DNA from: Gonocerus acuteangulatus | Lineage: Eukaryota > Arthropoda > Insecta > Hemiptera > Coreidae | Assembly (NCBI GenBank): GCA_946811695.1 | Contig: OX328124.1 | Location: 27,299,448-27,363,447 of the forward strand | Length of the DNA stretch: 64,000 nucleotides | Reading direction: 5' to 3' | Shown: piece by piece, positions 1 to 12,452 of the stretch | How positions within the stretch are numbered: position 1 is the stretch's first letter | Layout: every line of letters begins with the position of its first letter | The notes under the pieces: generated by a model | Told to the model about the DNA's origin: nothing | What the model saw: the letters and a program-made list of their open reading frames with translations, nothing else | Databases searched by the model: none | Program-made: the position numbers and the translations under genes

Positions 1-672
1 AAAAGGAGTTAATGGAAGGATACCCAAGGGGCATGGTAAAAATCTAGGTGGGAGGTCGGGAGAGTATTTGGAAAATATTAGCGTACATAGGAGAAATGCC
101 TTGTTGGTCAGTTTTGTAGTTTATATTGTTTTTTATGTCCGAAATATAGATTTTTTAAAACAAAATCATATTGAGGTTTATTTAGCCGAATCCCAACCAT
201 TCCATCTTTACTTATCACCTCGACGGCTAACTATCTAATCATCATGATAAATGTTTGTTAGTTTTGCATGACTGCTATTTTTAAGTAACAAATTTATGTT
301 GCTTTTAATTGCGTTTTCAGGTTTTTGGACATTTCATTTTGTTGTACACAAAAATTCATTTTCTGTGCCTCTGATTCAAGAATTCAATTTTTTCCATTTC
401 TCAGAATTGAACTAATTGCATGTGAAATTCAAACTTTTTTTTATTTTTTCAATACTCTTATCATTTGTACAAACCCTTTGCTAAATTGTTTGAAAAAATA
501 AATTTCTTGCTAAATGCCTTGATGGTGTATTATTAGTACTAAGCTGTGTTTTTAGTTTACTGTTGCTTTAATCATATTTTTATACATTGGCATTATTTAG
601 AAAATGGTAGTATGTAAATTAAATTAAATAGGAATTATAAATATTTTGTTTATTTATTTTATGTTTTTCCAG
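1..672 (+). other. Last intron of the CELF/Bruno-family gene (partial)
   Basis: AT-rich sequence ending in a polypyrimidine-rich acceptor (tttatgtttttccag, AG at 671-672) directly before the recognisable RRM exon. Around 177-235 it holds a fragment (TAGCCGAATCCCAAC, then CTTATCACCTCG and CGGCTAACTATCT) that is also found near 32450-32500 and, in part, in the Penelope/retrozyme-like repeats near 23.2 and 37.3 kb, so a repeat relic is present. The rest shows nothing I recognise. Confidence 0.7.
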
Positions 673-800
673 GTTTTGTGTCATATGATAGTGCACACAG
701 TGCACAAGTCGCGATACAAAATATGCATGGATTTCAAATAGGAACGAAGCGCCTCAAAGTCCAGCTGAAAAGATCGAAAGAAGCATCGCGTCCATATTAA
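673..800 (+). CDS. Terminal coding exon of a CELF/Bruno-family RNA-binding protein
   Basis: The exon begins with two bases (GT) that complete a glycine codon split by the intron, then encodes 41 residues and a TAA stop at 798-800. It starts [15 protein letters not shown] and ends [16 protein letters not shown]. This is the second half of RRM3 of CELF/Bruno proteins: the RNP1 end (GFVSYD), helix 2 ([12 protein letters not shown]), the GFQIG turn and strand 4 ([11 protein letters not shown]), with the family's short basic tail ending at Pro-Tyr. CELF/Bruno proteins bind GU-rich RNA and act in alternative splicing, mRNA decay and translational control, in nucleus and cytoplasm. The family assignment is strong; which paralogue (Bruno-1, -2 or -3 type) cannot be told from 41 residues. 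Upstream exons lie outside the window. The frame is fixed by the acceptor and the family match. Confidence 0.92.
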
Positions 801-3800
801 AACACACGAAGCAAGTGAGAGAAGAATCCACAATTTGTACGTTGCCTTTCTAATAACATTAAATAAATATAAAATAAAATTATATATAAAGACTTGAATA
901 CAATGATCCTAAGGATCTAATTCAGAGATGTATATTTCTAAAAGAATTTATTGCCATTGGCGATATCAACTAATGATTGTTCAGTATAAATGGTGTACAA
1001 TTTACGTTATTGTTTTATATGTTTTAAAAGTTACCAAGGAAGTAACTCTATTTTAAGACTGTTTTATGTTCACCCCTAAGAGGACCAAGTCTAGGGGATA
1101 CTTGTGGAAAGATGCTTTTGATGTATAACAGTGTATTTAATGTATTTAAATGTCAGTCTAAATGTATTTTGGTATTTTAAAAATTAAAAAAAAAACATAA
1201 AAAAATAAAAAATCTTAAATTAATATTGATGTCATATCAAAAACAAAAAATAGTTCAATTATCGATTTATTAAAGCGGATGTGTGTCTAAACAAATTTGT
1301 ATATATATGTCCTGAATTATATATTGTAGACAATGTTTTAGATTACATAAAAATTATGAGTCTTTGACTCATAGTTATAAAATTAAATGAAGCTTTGGGT
1401 GATATAAAATATGAATTAGGATATAAATTTCTGGGTAGTAATTTTTACTTTATTTTTACATCAATTAACTCACATCCTATTTGTTCTCATCATGCTTTTA
1501 CTTATTCTTTGGGTTTTTAAAAATATACAATTGCATCTTATCATATTGTAACTTTTTTTTTAACAATTAATTATATTGTCATTGATTGGCTTCGCCTATT
1601 TTAATACTAGCGAGTGTTAGAAAAAGTGCCTTGTTTGTTGCATATTACAATAGAGGAGTTCTAATTAAATGTTAGCTATTATTCCCATTACTTTTTTTTT
1701 TAATGTATCTATTCATTCTTTTTACTTTATGTTAATATCAAATCGTGTTCTGCTGATTTTAATTATAAGAAAATTAAGTCTTTCCTGTAAATCTGAGTGA
1801 TAATAAATTCAATGAATGTCTGGTTCAATAAAATAATTTTAATCCTAGTTGAAAAAGAAGGGAGGATATTAACTGATTTTCTGCCTGTGCAAATGACTTA
1901 AATGTTTAGGGACAAATTAATTTCAAGAAATTCTAGGTATTTGTAATTGATTTTTGAAAATTCTGATAACATTTAACATTAATCTCACAAGGAAGGAGAA
2001 TTAAATAAAAAATGTATCTCTTTTTTAGTTGTATGTGGCTTAGATAATAATAATTAAAAAAGAGTAACCTCAGTTTTTTGTACCACTTGATTAAATAACT
2101 CACTTAACCTTTTTTGTGGCCTCCATGATTTTTCAGGGGCCAATATAACCTAAACAATTGTTTAAAATTAATTTAGTTTTTTCATTTAAAACCTTTCCTG
2201 ATTTAACATTTCATTAATTGTCACTATTAGTCACTGGCTATTAATAACATGTTAAAAATAGAAACATTTTATACGAAAAAACCTAATGTTGTTTAATGAA
2301 GTGGTAAAAAATAAATACAGTTGTGAAGTGCTTTTTTAGATGACCTAAGCCACTTACAGCAAATATAAAAAGAAAAAAAAAGGAACAAAAATGCATCTTT
2401 TTGTTATTTTTCATAAATCTCTTCAGTGAGTATTTTTGTATTCCACGCATAAAAAACAATCAAACATATTAATCAGAACATGTGGATTTTCTTTCTTTGT
2501 ATTAAATAAAAAGCTCTTCTTTTATTTTACCATCATAACACAAAGAATTTTGATTAAGCATTACTAAAAAAATTGTTTCCTTCATTGAATAATATAATTT
2601 AAAAAACGTAAAAACAAAAGTAAATTACTACCCTCTAAGAACAATTGTTCAGCACTGTTGAGGTGCTGTCAATGGTCTAGATTTATAAAATGCCTTATAG
2701 TTTTATGAATATTGAATATATTGTGTTATATATGTGTGTGTGTTATAGTGAAGGCAGTTTTTGTGTTAGAGTAGTAGATGTAACACAGTGCTGCTCACGA
2801 TGCAACTTGTTCTGTTAATACATTGCTTTACATGTGTTCAATGGACAGTAGCTCCTGATAACTCTTCACATATAGAAAAACATTTTTAATTCCTAACAGT
2901 ACTGCACACAGCATAGACGTTGCTCACACAACTTCGGCAATTTAACTATTTTGCACCGATACTCTCTGTACCTTTTTTTCTCCCCCCCCCCAAAAAGTAT
3001 TTTCTTGTTATCCTCTATTTTTCTTAAATTTTTCTTTCGTATTATTTAAAAAAAAAAAGTTTTAAATGTTTTTAGTAAATTTAAAAGATATATTGGTTAG
3101 ATTGTATTGTGCCATACGCCATGTTAAGAGCTACCAGGATTTATTTTTATTATAAATTATTTATTTTAATTCTCTTGAAACTGCTTCACTTTTCACATTT
3201 CAACTATAACAATTTTAATAGAAGACTATTTTTTATTTGATTTCAATAGAATTTCCCCCGTCTTTTAAAAAATTGTACCTTGACATTAAATATATCTTTT
3301 CATCTTTAATTCAATGAAATTTCATAGAGGAATTTCTATTTATTTATTTGATTGAAAAGGCTCAAATTATAGTGAAAGATTTTAGAATAGATTTTATGTA
3401 AAATTATTATTGCCAGAGGAAATTGGCTTCACAGCAAACGTCTTTTATAAATAAATATCAAAACAAAATCAAAATTATTAAATTTATTTTATTTTGTTGT
3501 TTTATGTTTTGTTTGAGTAAAATGAGAAACTGCAGTTGTGCTATATCTACAAATGCTAAGTTGAAGTGTCGAAAAATGGAGCTATTTCTCTTTAAAGGGA
3601 ATAAAGCCGCCATATATTTTTATTTCATTTTGAAAAAGTGTAAAAATTGTTTTTGTTATTGGGAAAAAAAAATATATTTTTATTTTTCCTTAAAGATTTA
3701 ATTTGAATGTGCAGTGTAAGCCATTTCTAAATGTAAATTTATGAGATATAATGTTGTTTTCAGTGTTATTTAGATATATATATCTATATATATAGTTTAG

Positions 3801-4660
3801 TATGTGTATTATATATCTATATATATTGCATACATTTGTTTGTTATTTCTATCAAGGTGAGTGACAATATAGACCAAGAGAATTTTCAGACCAAAGAGGA
3901 TTATTCTTTATAATAGGTTACTGTTTGCTATGGCTCTGGATGTTTGTATGTTCAACATTCATTCTAGTAACCTTACACTTGAAATAACTTTTTAGTACAT
4001 TTTCACTGAATAATTATTGCTTCTATAAACTTTTTAGTACTTTGTATACTCGAGAACTCCAAACAAAAAAAAAGTAATAAATTTCTTTTGCAGTCTAAAT
4101 TATAATAAATGTTTTCTTTATGAGTACTTTGAAATAACTAAAATGTATTGATATTATTTATGTATGGTCCCCATTGATCAAAAGCTTATGAAGTACAATT
4201 AAGGCTGTTTTGACAAGTCAATTTTCCTTGTGCCGAGACTTGTTTCATTCTTTCCGTACTACCTTACCGACCAAACATTTTTTGTCTGAATGCGTCTTGA
4301 AATAAAATGTCTGTTGGCAAATATCTTGCTTTTAAATCTTCTTTCTTCTACTGTATACCCCATTTAATTGTTTTTTCTTTTGCCTTAATTTGATTTTCAA
4401 AAATTCTACAATTTGAAAATATTTTTATACTATTAGATTCGTTCTTTTTATAGTTCCTAGCAATTTAAATGTACTTTCATAAAATAAAACCAGAGTTTCT
4501 CTAATTATATCAAATAGAAAAGTAATATTGTTTGTCTCCCTTATTTTACTGTATAGTTTTCTTTCTTGCCTGATCAAGTTTCTTTCATTGCTTAAGAACT
4601 TTTTTTATTGTATTCTGTAATCAATTTTATTTTCTGACAAATAAAGTATTTGTATGACAC
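801..4660 (+). other. Probable long AU-rich 3'UTR of the CELF/Bruno-family gene
   Basis: After the stop there are almost 4 kb of AT-rich sequence that, unlike the rest of the window, has no transposon ends, SINE boxes or tandem arrays I can recognise. Several AATAAA-type hexamers are scattered through it (for example near 861, 1806, 4300 and 4487). The last well-placed one, at 4640, is followed by T/GT-rich sequence. Long, repeat-poor 3'UTRs are usual for CELF/Bruno genes, but the true end cannot be read from sequence alone. The short open frame at 3423-3701 inside it is low-complexity F/K/C-rich and is not considered a gene. Confidence 0.45.
4640..4645 (+). promoter_or_regulatory. Candidate polyadenylation signal AATAAA
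   Basis: AATAAA followed within about 40-60 bases by T- and GT-rich sequence (tttttgtatg, gttttgtgtc), the usual layout of a poly(A) site. It is proposed as the distal end of the CELF-family transcript. A second AATAAA at 5402-5407 is an alternative. Confidence 0.4.
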
Positions 4661-5894
4661 ATTATTCTCATCCAGTGACCAGTTTTTGTATGTTTATCTG
4701 TTTTGTGTCTAATCGCTTAACGTCCAGTGCCATAGCATGGTGTTTAGACTATTTTGGTCTATGTAGTTGTCACGAATTGTTGTTTTCTAAGGCCAGTTTA
4801 AAATGTATAAATATGTGTTTCTATCAAAGGTGGATTTTAGTCATTTCAAGATAATTTAATTATGAATTTATACCAAATAGAGTTAATTTTAGTTAGTTAC
4901 CAAATATTAGAGAAAGAATTATGTTCTTAGCCTTACAGTACAGAAAGAATTTATTTGCGTTGTACGTCTTTATTCATTAGCAATGTATGCAGAATACATT
5001 GGAGCTGAGTTTTATTTTTGTTCTTCAAGTGAAAAAAAAAAAAAAAAAATACAAAAAAAACTGTCTTATTTGCTCAGGAATGGTCCGATAGGTATGTTTC
5101 AGAATGAAGGTTTAAACAGGGATTACATTTCACATATTTTAGAAATGTTGAATTTAATTTTGACCAGAAGGTCATTTCTTTTGTATAATGTGAACTGCCT
5201 TTGTAAGTAGTACCATTTCTTTAAATGACCTTTTCAATCAAGGTCTGTCCTTATTGTGAATATTTATTCACACTGTATGTTTGTACTGTAGGAGCAGTGT
5301 TTTGTTGAAGTTTCTATTGAAGATGTACTTATAGTCCAATTGAAAATTTCATTATAAGAATTTGTGAAATTTTTCATTATATTGTAATATCTTAGTAGTG
5401 TAATAAAGTACCTATTTTGGGCATATAAAAAAAAAAAATTAATTAAGACCATATTTCTCCTTCCCCTCTCCTTTTCAAAGCTCTGCTTATTTAAATAATT
5501 TACATAAACCCAGGAGTTCAATTGCGCATGCCCGAACGTCTGGGCGGGAATTTCTCCCTGCACTCTCTCTTCTGTTCCGCCATTTGCAAAGCCTTTTAAT
5601 GATCAAACACTTAACGTGAATCACAATAAAAACTGATCATGTCTTATTTAGGAGTAGGGAAGACATTTAAAGGCCTGGCAAGGGAGACAATTTAAATTAT
5701 AACATTGCCAATTCCACAAGCGAGGCAACTGGGGTAACGGTTGAAAACTGATGAGGTCATAACAGGGAGTTCTTCAGGAATATAGGCCCCATCCCATTCC
5801 CCCCTCCAACTACTCCATCTAATTGAACAGGCTATAGTTTTAATTGTTTTCAGCATTAGCTTTGGCTAAGTATTGATAAACATTAAACACTAAC
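4661..5894. other. Intergenic or distal UTR sequence, no recognised feature
   Basis: AT-rich DNA with a 17-base A run near 5032 and another AATAAA at 5402. From about 5450 base composition rises towards normal GC (CTTCCCCTCTCC, CATGCCCGAACGTCTGGG), and a 14-base string TTCCGCCATTTGCA near 5574 recurs inverted near 7984, just outside the neighbouring foldback element. No gene is supported. Confidence 0.4.
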
Positions 5895-7923
5895 GGGCCA
5901 TTCCATGTCAATTCAACCAATGAAATGGTTGTACTGTATACAACCCGACCCTCTTAGATTTTTTTGAAATTTTGAATCCTAATAGCTCTAACAACTCCTT
6001 GAATGGTACAATTTTTTTTAAAAAAATTATCTGTTTCCGTTTTTTTAGTATTAATTTTCAAAGTACTAAAAAACCGCCTTTTTTTTTGGTCAACTGGAAA
6101 ATGTTAATTCCTTGATAGATTGAGTTCTATTTTAGCTAGAACAGTCAGCATAGTCTCATTGTTTAGCTTATTAAATGGACTTTAATTTGATATACAACAA
6201 GACCAACTTATTACAAATTTTACTTTTAAACAAAAGTTTCAAAAACTTGTACGTAACGGTTATTGAAAAACTGTACTTTTAAAATTCTGAAAAAAATATA
6301 TTTGAATCTTCAGTTCATTGACTACATATGCTGTTAGTTTCATTATGGGATGGGAACGGGATCATTTTTTAACATAATTTTGACTTTATAATTGTCACTG
6401 CATAGGTGATAAAAATATGGTGAGTGATGGATATTTGTATTGTAAATTCAGCAATAAGCATCCCTGATCAAAATTTGAATTTTTTTCAGACAGAAATTAA
6501 ATTAAAGGGGAGATTTGAAAAAAAAAAAAAAAAAAAAATTACTGGAACCCAGAAATTGCACCCTTTCATTCCTTTAATTAAGAAAAAAAATTAAGACTCA
6601 ACTTTACTCGAACTTCAATAAAAGTGAAATTGAATTGGTAGGTAACTGATTTAGACACAGATACAGTAGCCTTTAATGAAAAAATATGTGGCAGTTTTAT
6701 TGCCTGTGAATATGACGACCAGTGGTGGCTGACATGTGTACTCAACAAAAATGAGGAGATGGATGAAATAAAATTTAATATCCAACATGTCTCAATTATT
6801 ACAAATTTCATTTTTCAAAAAATGTTTTGAAAATTTGTACAAAACGATTTTTGAAAAACTGTACTTTTAAAATTCTGAATATATTTCAATCTTCAGTTCA
6901 TTGACTACATATGCTGTTAGTTTCATTATGGGAACATTCTACAACATAATTTTAACTGATTTAGACTCTGATCCAGTAGCCTTCAATGAAAAAATATGTG
7001 GTGGTTTTATTACCTGTGAATATGACAACCAGTGGTAGCTGGCATGTGTACCCGACAAATTACACACAATAGCACAAAAATGGATATGACCGTTTATTAA
7101 ATGCTACAAATGGTCTTGAAAAATGAAATTTGTAATAATTGAGACATGTTGGATATTAAATTTTATTTCATCCATCTCCTCATTTTTGTTGAGGCAATAA
7201 AACTACCACATATTTTTTCATTAAAGGCTACTCTATATCTGTGTCTAAATCAGTTACCTACCAGTTCAACTTCACTTTTATTGAAGTTTGAGTAAAGTTG
7301 AGTCTTAATTTTTTCCTTAGTTAAAGGAATAAAAGGGTGCAAGGGTTCAGGTTTTTTTTTTTTTTTCAAATCTCCCCTTTAATTTTAGTTCTGTCTGAAA
7401 AAAAATTCAAATATCCATCACTCACCATATTTTTACCAACTACGCAGTGACAATTACAAAGTCAAAATTATGTTAAAAAATGACCCCTTTCCCATCCCAT
7501 AATAAAACTAACAGCATATGTAGTCAATGAACTGAAGATTCAAATATTTTTTTTTTTCAGAATTTTAAAAGTACAGTTTTTCAAAAACCGTTACGTACAA
7601 GTTTTCAAATTTTTTTTTGAAAAGTAAAATTTGTAATAACTTGGTCTTGTTGTATATCAAATTAAAGTCCATTTAATTAGCTAAACAATGAGACTATGCT
7701 GACTGTTCTAGCTAGAATAGAACTTAATCTACCTAGCAATAAACATTTTCCAGTTGACCAAAAAAAGGCGGTTTTTCAATAGTTTGAAAATTAATACTAA
7801 AAAAACGGAAACAGGTTAAAATTGTTTTTGGTTATTTTTTGTTAGAGTAACCAGCCTACCAAATATTATTAAAATCCAAGAAGGTCGGGTTGTGACCCTT
7901 GTTGATTTGACATGGAATGACCC
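5895..7923. mobile_element. Foldback (long-TIR) DNA transposon, GGGNCATTCC family, copy 1
   Basis: The left end reads GGGCCATTCCATGTCAATTC and the right end is its inverse (GTTGATTTGACATGGAATGACCC). The two arms remain alignable for several hundred bases inward: for example GTACAGTTTTTCAAAAACCG near 7574 mirrors the 6260-6280 region, and the block about ATATGCTGTTAGTTTCATTATG occurs in both orientations near 6330, 6910 and 7510. There is no transposase frame. Flanking four bases are TAAC and TATC, compatible with a decayed 4-bp target duplication like the TGAA seen for copy 2. Superfamily is not settled. Confidence 0.8.
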
Positions 7924-9435
7924 TATCTCCTTCAGAGTTCTTTATTCAGTTCCACGGAGAGTGTTGTTCATTGAAATGGAAATGCAAATGGCGGAACCAT
8001 TGGGAATATTTCCCTCAGAATTTCGTGCATAGATGAAATTTAAAAAATGATGATGCTTAAAATACTAGTTTCATTTATGGCACTCTTATTTAATTTATTT
8101 TAATTACCTGCTGCTGAGCATGTTGGATTCAAACAATGCACAAGGAATAAAATTATTGAAGAATAAATATTTATACAATGTTTGCAAGAAAGGTGAGCAA
8201 AAAAAAAACAAGGAAATAACAATATTCATTTAAGCTTTTAGTAATAGTAATAATTACTTAAATAAATTGAAGCCAAGACTATTAATGTCTTCTTTAGCAA
8301 CGCTTGAACTTTGCCACAGCTAGTGCTTTATGAAACGCCTGATCAAATAAAATTTTGTTAAATGGTTTTTAGAAAATTAAAAGGTAAGACTTCATAAACA
8401 CAAACATTTATTTATTGCACCTATAAGTTTAAAAAATTATCAATATGTTTATTAAAGATGCTGTTTAAATCGCAGCATGAATGAAGCACTTCATTTAATA
8501 TTACAAAAACAAAAACTAGGTACTTTGGGTTTTTATTTTATTTACATTTTAACCCCTTTAAAAGTGTTTGCCTTATTTATTATTCATTGTAAAATTGCCT
8601 TAATTTGCAATATTTTTACGCTAATGGCAGTTGGCTTCTGAATAAAGCTGTATGTACCCTGTGCCTAAGATCCAAATCCCACTTGGGATGATGTTTTTTT
8701 CTTTCGAACAAAGAAAAGAAAAATCTGTTAAATCTGTATTACGTTATAACTGGAGATTAAAATTTAAATCAATTAAACGTCCACTTATTAATATTAATGA
8801 ATACAGATTTTTGGGACAGGTTATAATTTTTTTCTGGAGTAAAACCCAACTTCTCTTTTTTCACAAAATATGATTCTCATTTGTTGGTCAGGATATCTAC
8901 CAAGTTTTGTTGGAAGGAAGTAAAAATACCGGCCAGTATGGGCAAATTAATAATTTTGTTCTGAAGTAAACCTCTGTTCATTATGGACTGACTTTGCTTA
9001 TTTTTACAAGTCTTTTTCTTTAATTAAGCACCAAGTATACTGAATAACGGCAGATGGACTTCACAAAAATTTACCACCATCTTACATTTGTGTACACAAA
9101 CCAAGAAAACAGACTAACATTAATAAAATCAATAATATTAACAGGAGGTAATTGACCAGAAATTGCAAATATTTTATTTAATAAATAAAAGAGAGAATTT
9201 TAGAAATTTACCAAAAGTATAGGCATGGATGTAGAAAAAAAAATTGAATTCATGTTTTGATTCAACAATAATGAGTAATAATTCAAAACATATTCACTTG
9301 GAAACCCTAACCTCTCAAGAGAAAAAAACTTGAGCATCGGTTGTAGTTAAATTTTATTTTTATATTATTAACAAATAGTTTTAAAATAATATTTTACTTT
9401 AATCGATGCTTTTAATATTATTAAGTGGTGCTTTT
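7924..9435. other. AT-rich spacer, nothing recognised
   Basis: About 1.5 kb of AT-rich DNA between two foldback elements. I see no splice-flanked coding exon, tRNA box or terminal repeat. The open frame at 8652-8873 has no recognisable protein character. Confidence 0.4.
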
Positions 9436-9521
9436 AATATTATGGTAATTGTGAAGTTCAGGGGCCTCCTCACCACTTTTCTTCTGGTTGTTCTTTGAGG
9501 TATTTTGATGCACTAAACACT

Positions 9522-9582
<61 letters not shown>

Positions 9583-10185
9583 GCTCTCCGCTAGAAAAAA
9601 AGTTATTAGCAATAAGAAAGCTTGCTTAAAGAACGATATTTGTAAACATGCGTATGCGCGGGTATGAAAAAGTCCATAATAAAGTAGTCTAATTTAAATT
9701 TATCATCAATTATTTAAATTTGCCATCAGTTATTTATTCAGAAACATTTTTTTAAATAATAAAACATTCTTTACATTTTTCGTTTCGCTGTGGAAAAGTA
9801 TTATATAATAGATATCCCTTAATAATTAGGTAATGCCTTTATAATTTGCGCGCTCTGATAATTGAGAAGTAGATTAAGTGCTTAATAATAATAATAAAGT
9901 TGCACGAATTTTTAGCAATTATTCTTAGTGGAGAAGAATTATTAGTTTTTTTTTTAGTTGAAAACAAGCTTCTAAAGAATTCCATCGATTGTGGAAAACG
10001 TGGCGAGAAATTTAGTAAGTTTTAAACAAAAATAATATTACGTTTCGCTGCCGAAAATCAGCAACGAAATGCATTGTGGATTTGTATCCACCGAACATCA
10101 CTTCAGAAGATGTCTAGGAGATGGGCTAAAGAAGAACGACGAAGTATTTATATTTTTGTTTTTGTTATTTATATTTATTTCGCAT

Positions 10186-10274
10186 TGTGGGCATACGTGC
10201 AATGCGTTTCCACTCGCTCCAGAAGATATCCAAACTCTAGTCAACCCAACTCGCTAAAATTAATAGAATTCTAT
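10186..10274 (+). repeat. Core segment of the A family (first of three copies)
   Basis: The segment TGCGTTTCCACTCGCTCCAG, then GATATCCAAACTCTAGTCAA and TTAATAGAATTCTAT, is found again near 14389-14472 and 48255-48355 with few changes. It is better conserved than the surrounding DNA. I know of no function. Confidence 0.75.
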
Positions 10275-11037
10275 CATTTTTAATAGGCCTTAAAATTTAC
10301 AATTACATATTTTTCAATAAATTGTTTATCGACATTTCAAATGAAAGTTCTCTATTTCTCAATTTTACATCCCTGCGCATACGCATGGCAACAGATATCG
10401 TTTACGCTAGCTTTCATTACCTACATAACGGTGAAGGGTCATTCTACGTCAAATCAACACAAAAAACAAACATTTTCAACCTCACTATCTCAGAAATTGA
10501 TGACATTTGGTGAGGAGGTAGCCTTTGTATAGACATAGAAAAATACCAAAAATTATTGAAAAATATCAACTGATTTGGAAATTACAGCTATGTAAAATAT
10601 CACAAATTGTGAAAAAATGCCTGTACCTGAAATTTTCAAATTGCTATTGTGGCTCTTATATAGAGAGCTGGAAGGGGTGTTATTTTAAAGCTCTTTGTAA
10701 GAAATTTCTTTTGATATGCAACACCATATAGGTTAGGAGGAAAAAAAAATCTCAAATTCAAAAACAAAATTTTATTTGTATATATCTCAAAAAAGCATAT
10801 TTTTAAAAATTTTCAAAATTTTATATGTTTTTCTAAGTGTATTTGTGAACTTATTCCTAGGGCCGCCACATCTCAGAGTCGGGCCCGGGACCAGATCACG
10901 GGCCCCTACTTTTCAGAGCCGGGCCCCCACTTCTCAAAGCCAGACTGAAAATTCTAGAACTTTGCTATAGTACTTTGTACATTTTAAAATTATTTTCATC
11001 TTGAGTTTTGAGTGAAATGAGAATAAAAGCCGACAAT

Positions 11038-11110
11038 TCGGCGCTAATAGCTAAACAGTTGATGCGCCGTTAAAAAAAAAGAAAAAAAAAAAAAAAAAAA
11101 AAAAAAAAAG
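11038..11110 (+). mobile_element. Tail-only retroinsertion (about 36 bases plus A-rich tail)
   Basis: Between two copies of AAGCCGACAAT (11027-11037 and 11111-11121) lies only the 3' tail shared by several SINEs here (TCGGCGCTAATAGC, then GATGCGCCGTTAAA) followed by a run of A. CGGCGC and GCGCCG in this tail can pair as a hairpin stem. This looks like target-primed insertion that stopped right after copying the tail. Confidence 0.8.
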
Positions 11111-11377
11111 AAGCCGACAATCGCTGCACCAAAGGTCACTTTCGGTACTAGTAGTTTTATTACAACTCCTAATGAAATATACTATTCTGGGACTGCACTT
11201 GTTTTGTCGTTTATGTACATTAAAAAAATATATAGATCCCATCCCAATAAATATAGGCTACGCCCGACTATATTTCTAAACCACATTCTTTTTACAAGCT
11301 CATAACCTATACATTTTTTCCCAATTAGCGAGGCCCGGCCCGGGCCCCGGACAACAGTACCCGGTTGTCCCCCCTAT

Positions 11378-11673
11378 CAGAGTTGGGCAAACGTTAGCGC
11401 GCGCTAAAAGCTGATACCTCTCCGCTAATTTAGCGAAACTGTAGAAAGCCAGCGCTAATCTATTTATGAAATATCGTAATTGCTAATAGCTTAAGCTTTT
11501 ACAACTTGTAACTATAGCTTAAGCTATTAGCAATTACGATATTTCATAAATAGATTAGCGATTAGCGCACTGCCGCCGCTAACCGCTAATTATTAGCGCT
11601 GGCTTTCTACAGTTTCGCTAAATTAGCGGAGAGGTATCAGCTTTTAGCGCGCGCTAACGTTTGCCCAACTCTG
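11378..11673. mobile_element. Element D: nearly perfect palindromic hAT-type MITE
   Basis: A 296-bp near-perfect palindrome with ends CAGAGTTGGGCAAACGTTAG and the inverse, flanked by CCCCCTAT on both sides (11370-11377 and 11674-11681). The CAGNGTTGGGC ends are shared with the MITE at 18500-18932. Interior GCGCGC and TTAGCG repeats keep the arms paired. No coding capacity. Confidence 0.9.
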
Positions 11674-12264
11674 CCCCCTATGTGGGGGCCCTGCTTATTC
11701 CTAAAGTTTTATGATGGGATTCCAATGGGTTAACCAATTATTAGTTTTTTTTTTTTTTTTTAAGACGCTAATATTTTGGACGATATACAAAACATGATCA
11801 TATATGTATATGTTATGTACTTGCAATTGCAATACAACTTTAAATCTCTTTAAAATGTTTAAACATAATCTTTTTTTATTAAATAAAATGGTTGATAAAT
11901 TAGAAATTATAATTATAATAGTGAAAGCATTTTTATTAAAAAATATAATAAATCAGTACTAAATTAAACTTATATTATCATTACATTTTCTAATAACAAA
12001 CCTTAAACAAAATTGTACTTGCCTTCATTAACAAAACTACTTTAAGTTACAAGTAAAATTTAAGTACCTATGTCAAGCAAGAAGAGTATGTAGAAACTGG
12101 AAATTTCTTAAGTGACAGTTTTGAAAAGGCATTAACAATTTCATGATTTTTTACCTGTTGAAACCGTTTAAAAATCAAAGTAATGTCTTTTTCTTTTGAT
12201 CGTAGCTCTGATCGAAGCTGTGTCTAGTAAAAGATAATTAGAAAAACTATTAATAAAGGATATA

Positions 12265-12452
12265 GGGGTCTCCCGTGGTCTAGTGGCTAGCGCGCTAGAT
12301 TCATAAGCGGGAGATGGTGGGTTCGATCCCCACCGGCAACAGGAATTTTCTTATCTCAGGGCTCGCTGAGAAAATTCCTGGTTGCACCCTGGACGTCGGT
12401 GCTAATGGCCACGATTTGTCGATGCGGGGTAAAAAAAAAAAATAAAAAATAA
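12265..12452 (+). mobile_element. tRNA-derived SINE with the shared 3' tail
   Basis: The head has a tRNA-like A box (GTGGTCTAGTGGCTAGC) and a perfect B box (GGTTCGATCCC), the internal Pol III promoter. The anticodon-like loop reads TTCATAA, but its stem pairs poorly, so this is not a working tRNA. A palindromic body (GGAATTTTCTTATCTCAGGG and inverse) leads to the tail GGTGCTAATGG, then GTCGATGCGGGGTAAAA. It is flanked by a 13-bp duplication AATAAAGGATATA (12252-12264 and 12453-12465). Confidence 0.9.

Larger units (their letters stand above)
10858..11693. mobile_element. Element C: non-autonomous hAT-like transposon inside B
   Basis: Begins TAGGGCCGCCACAT and ends ATGTGGGGGCCCTG, with CTTATTCC duplicated on both sides (10850-10857 and 11694-11701). 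The opposite arm of B near 13355-13370 has the same site uninterrupted, which confirms both insertion and duplication. The 8-bp duplication and YAGGG-type ends are typical of hAT. Both ends are GC-rich with repeated GGGCCC motifs. It carries two later insertions, at 11038-11110 and 11378-11673. Confidence 0.85.

Noticed and set aside
5574..7997. An outer transposon around element 5895-7923, because TTCCGCCATTTGCA at 5574 is mirrored near 7984.
   Set aside because: Only about 14 bases match and there is no flanking duplication.
9421..9612. Minus-strand frame with a long poly-Phe tract.
   Set aside because: It is translation of the A run inside element A.
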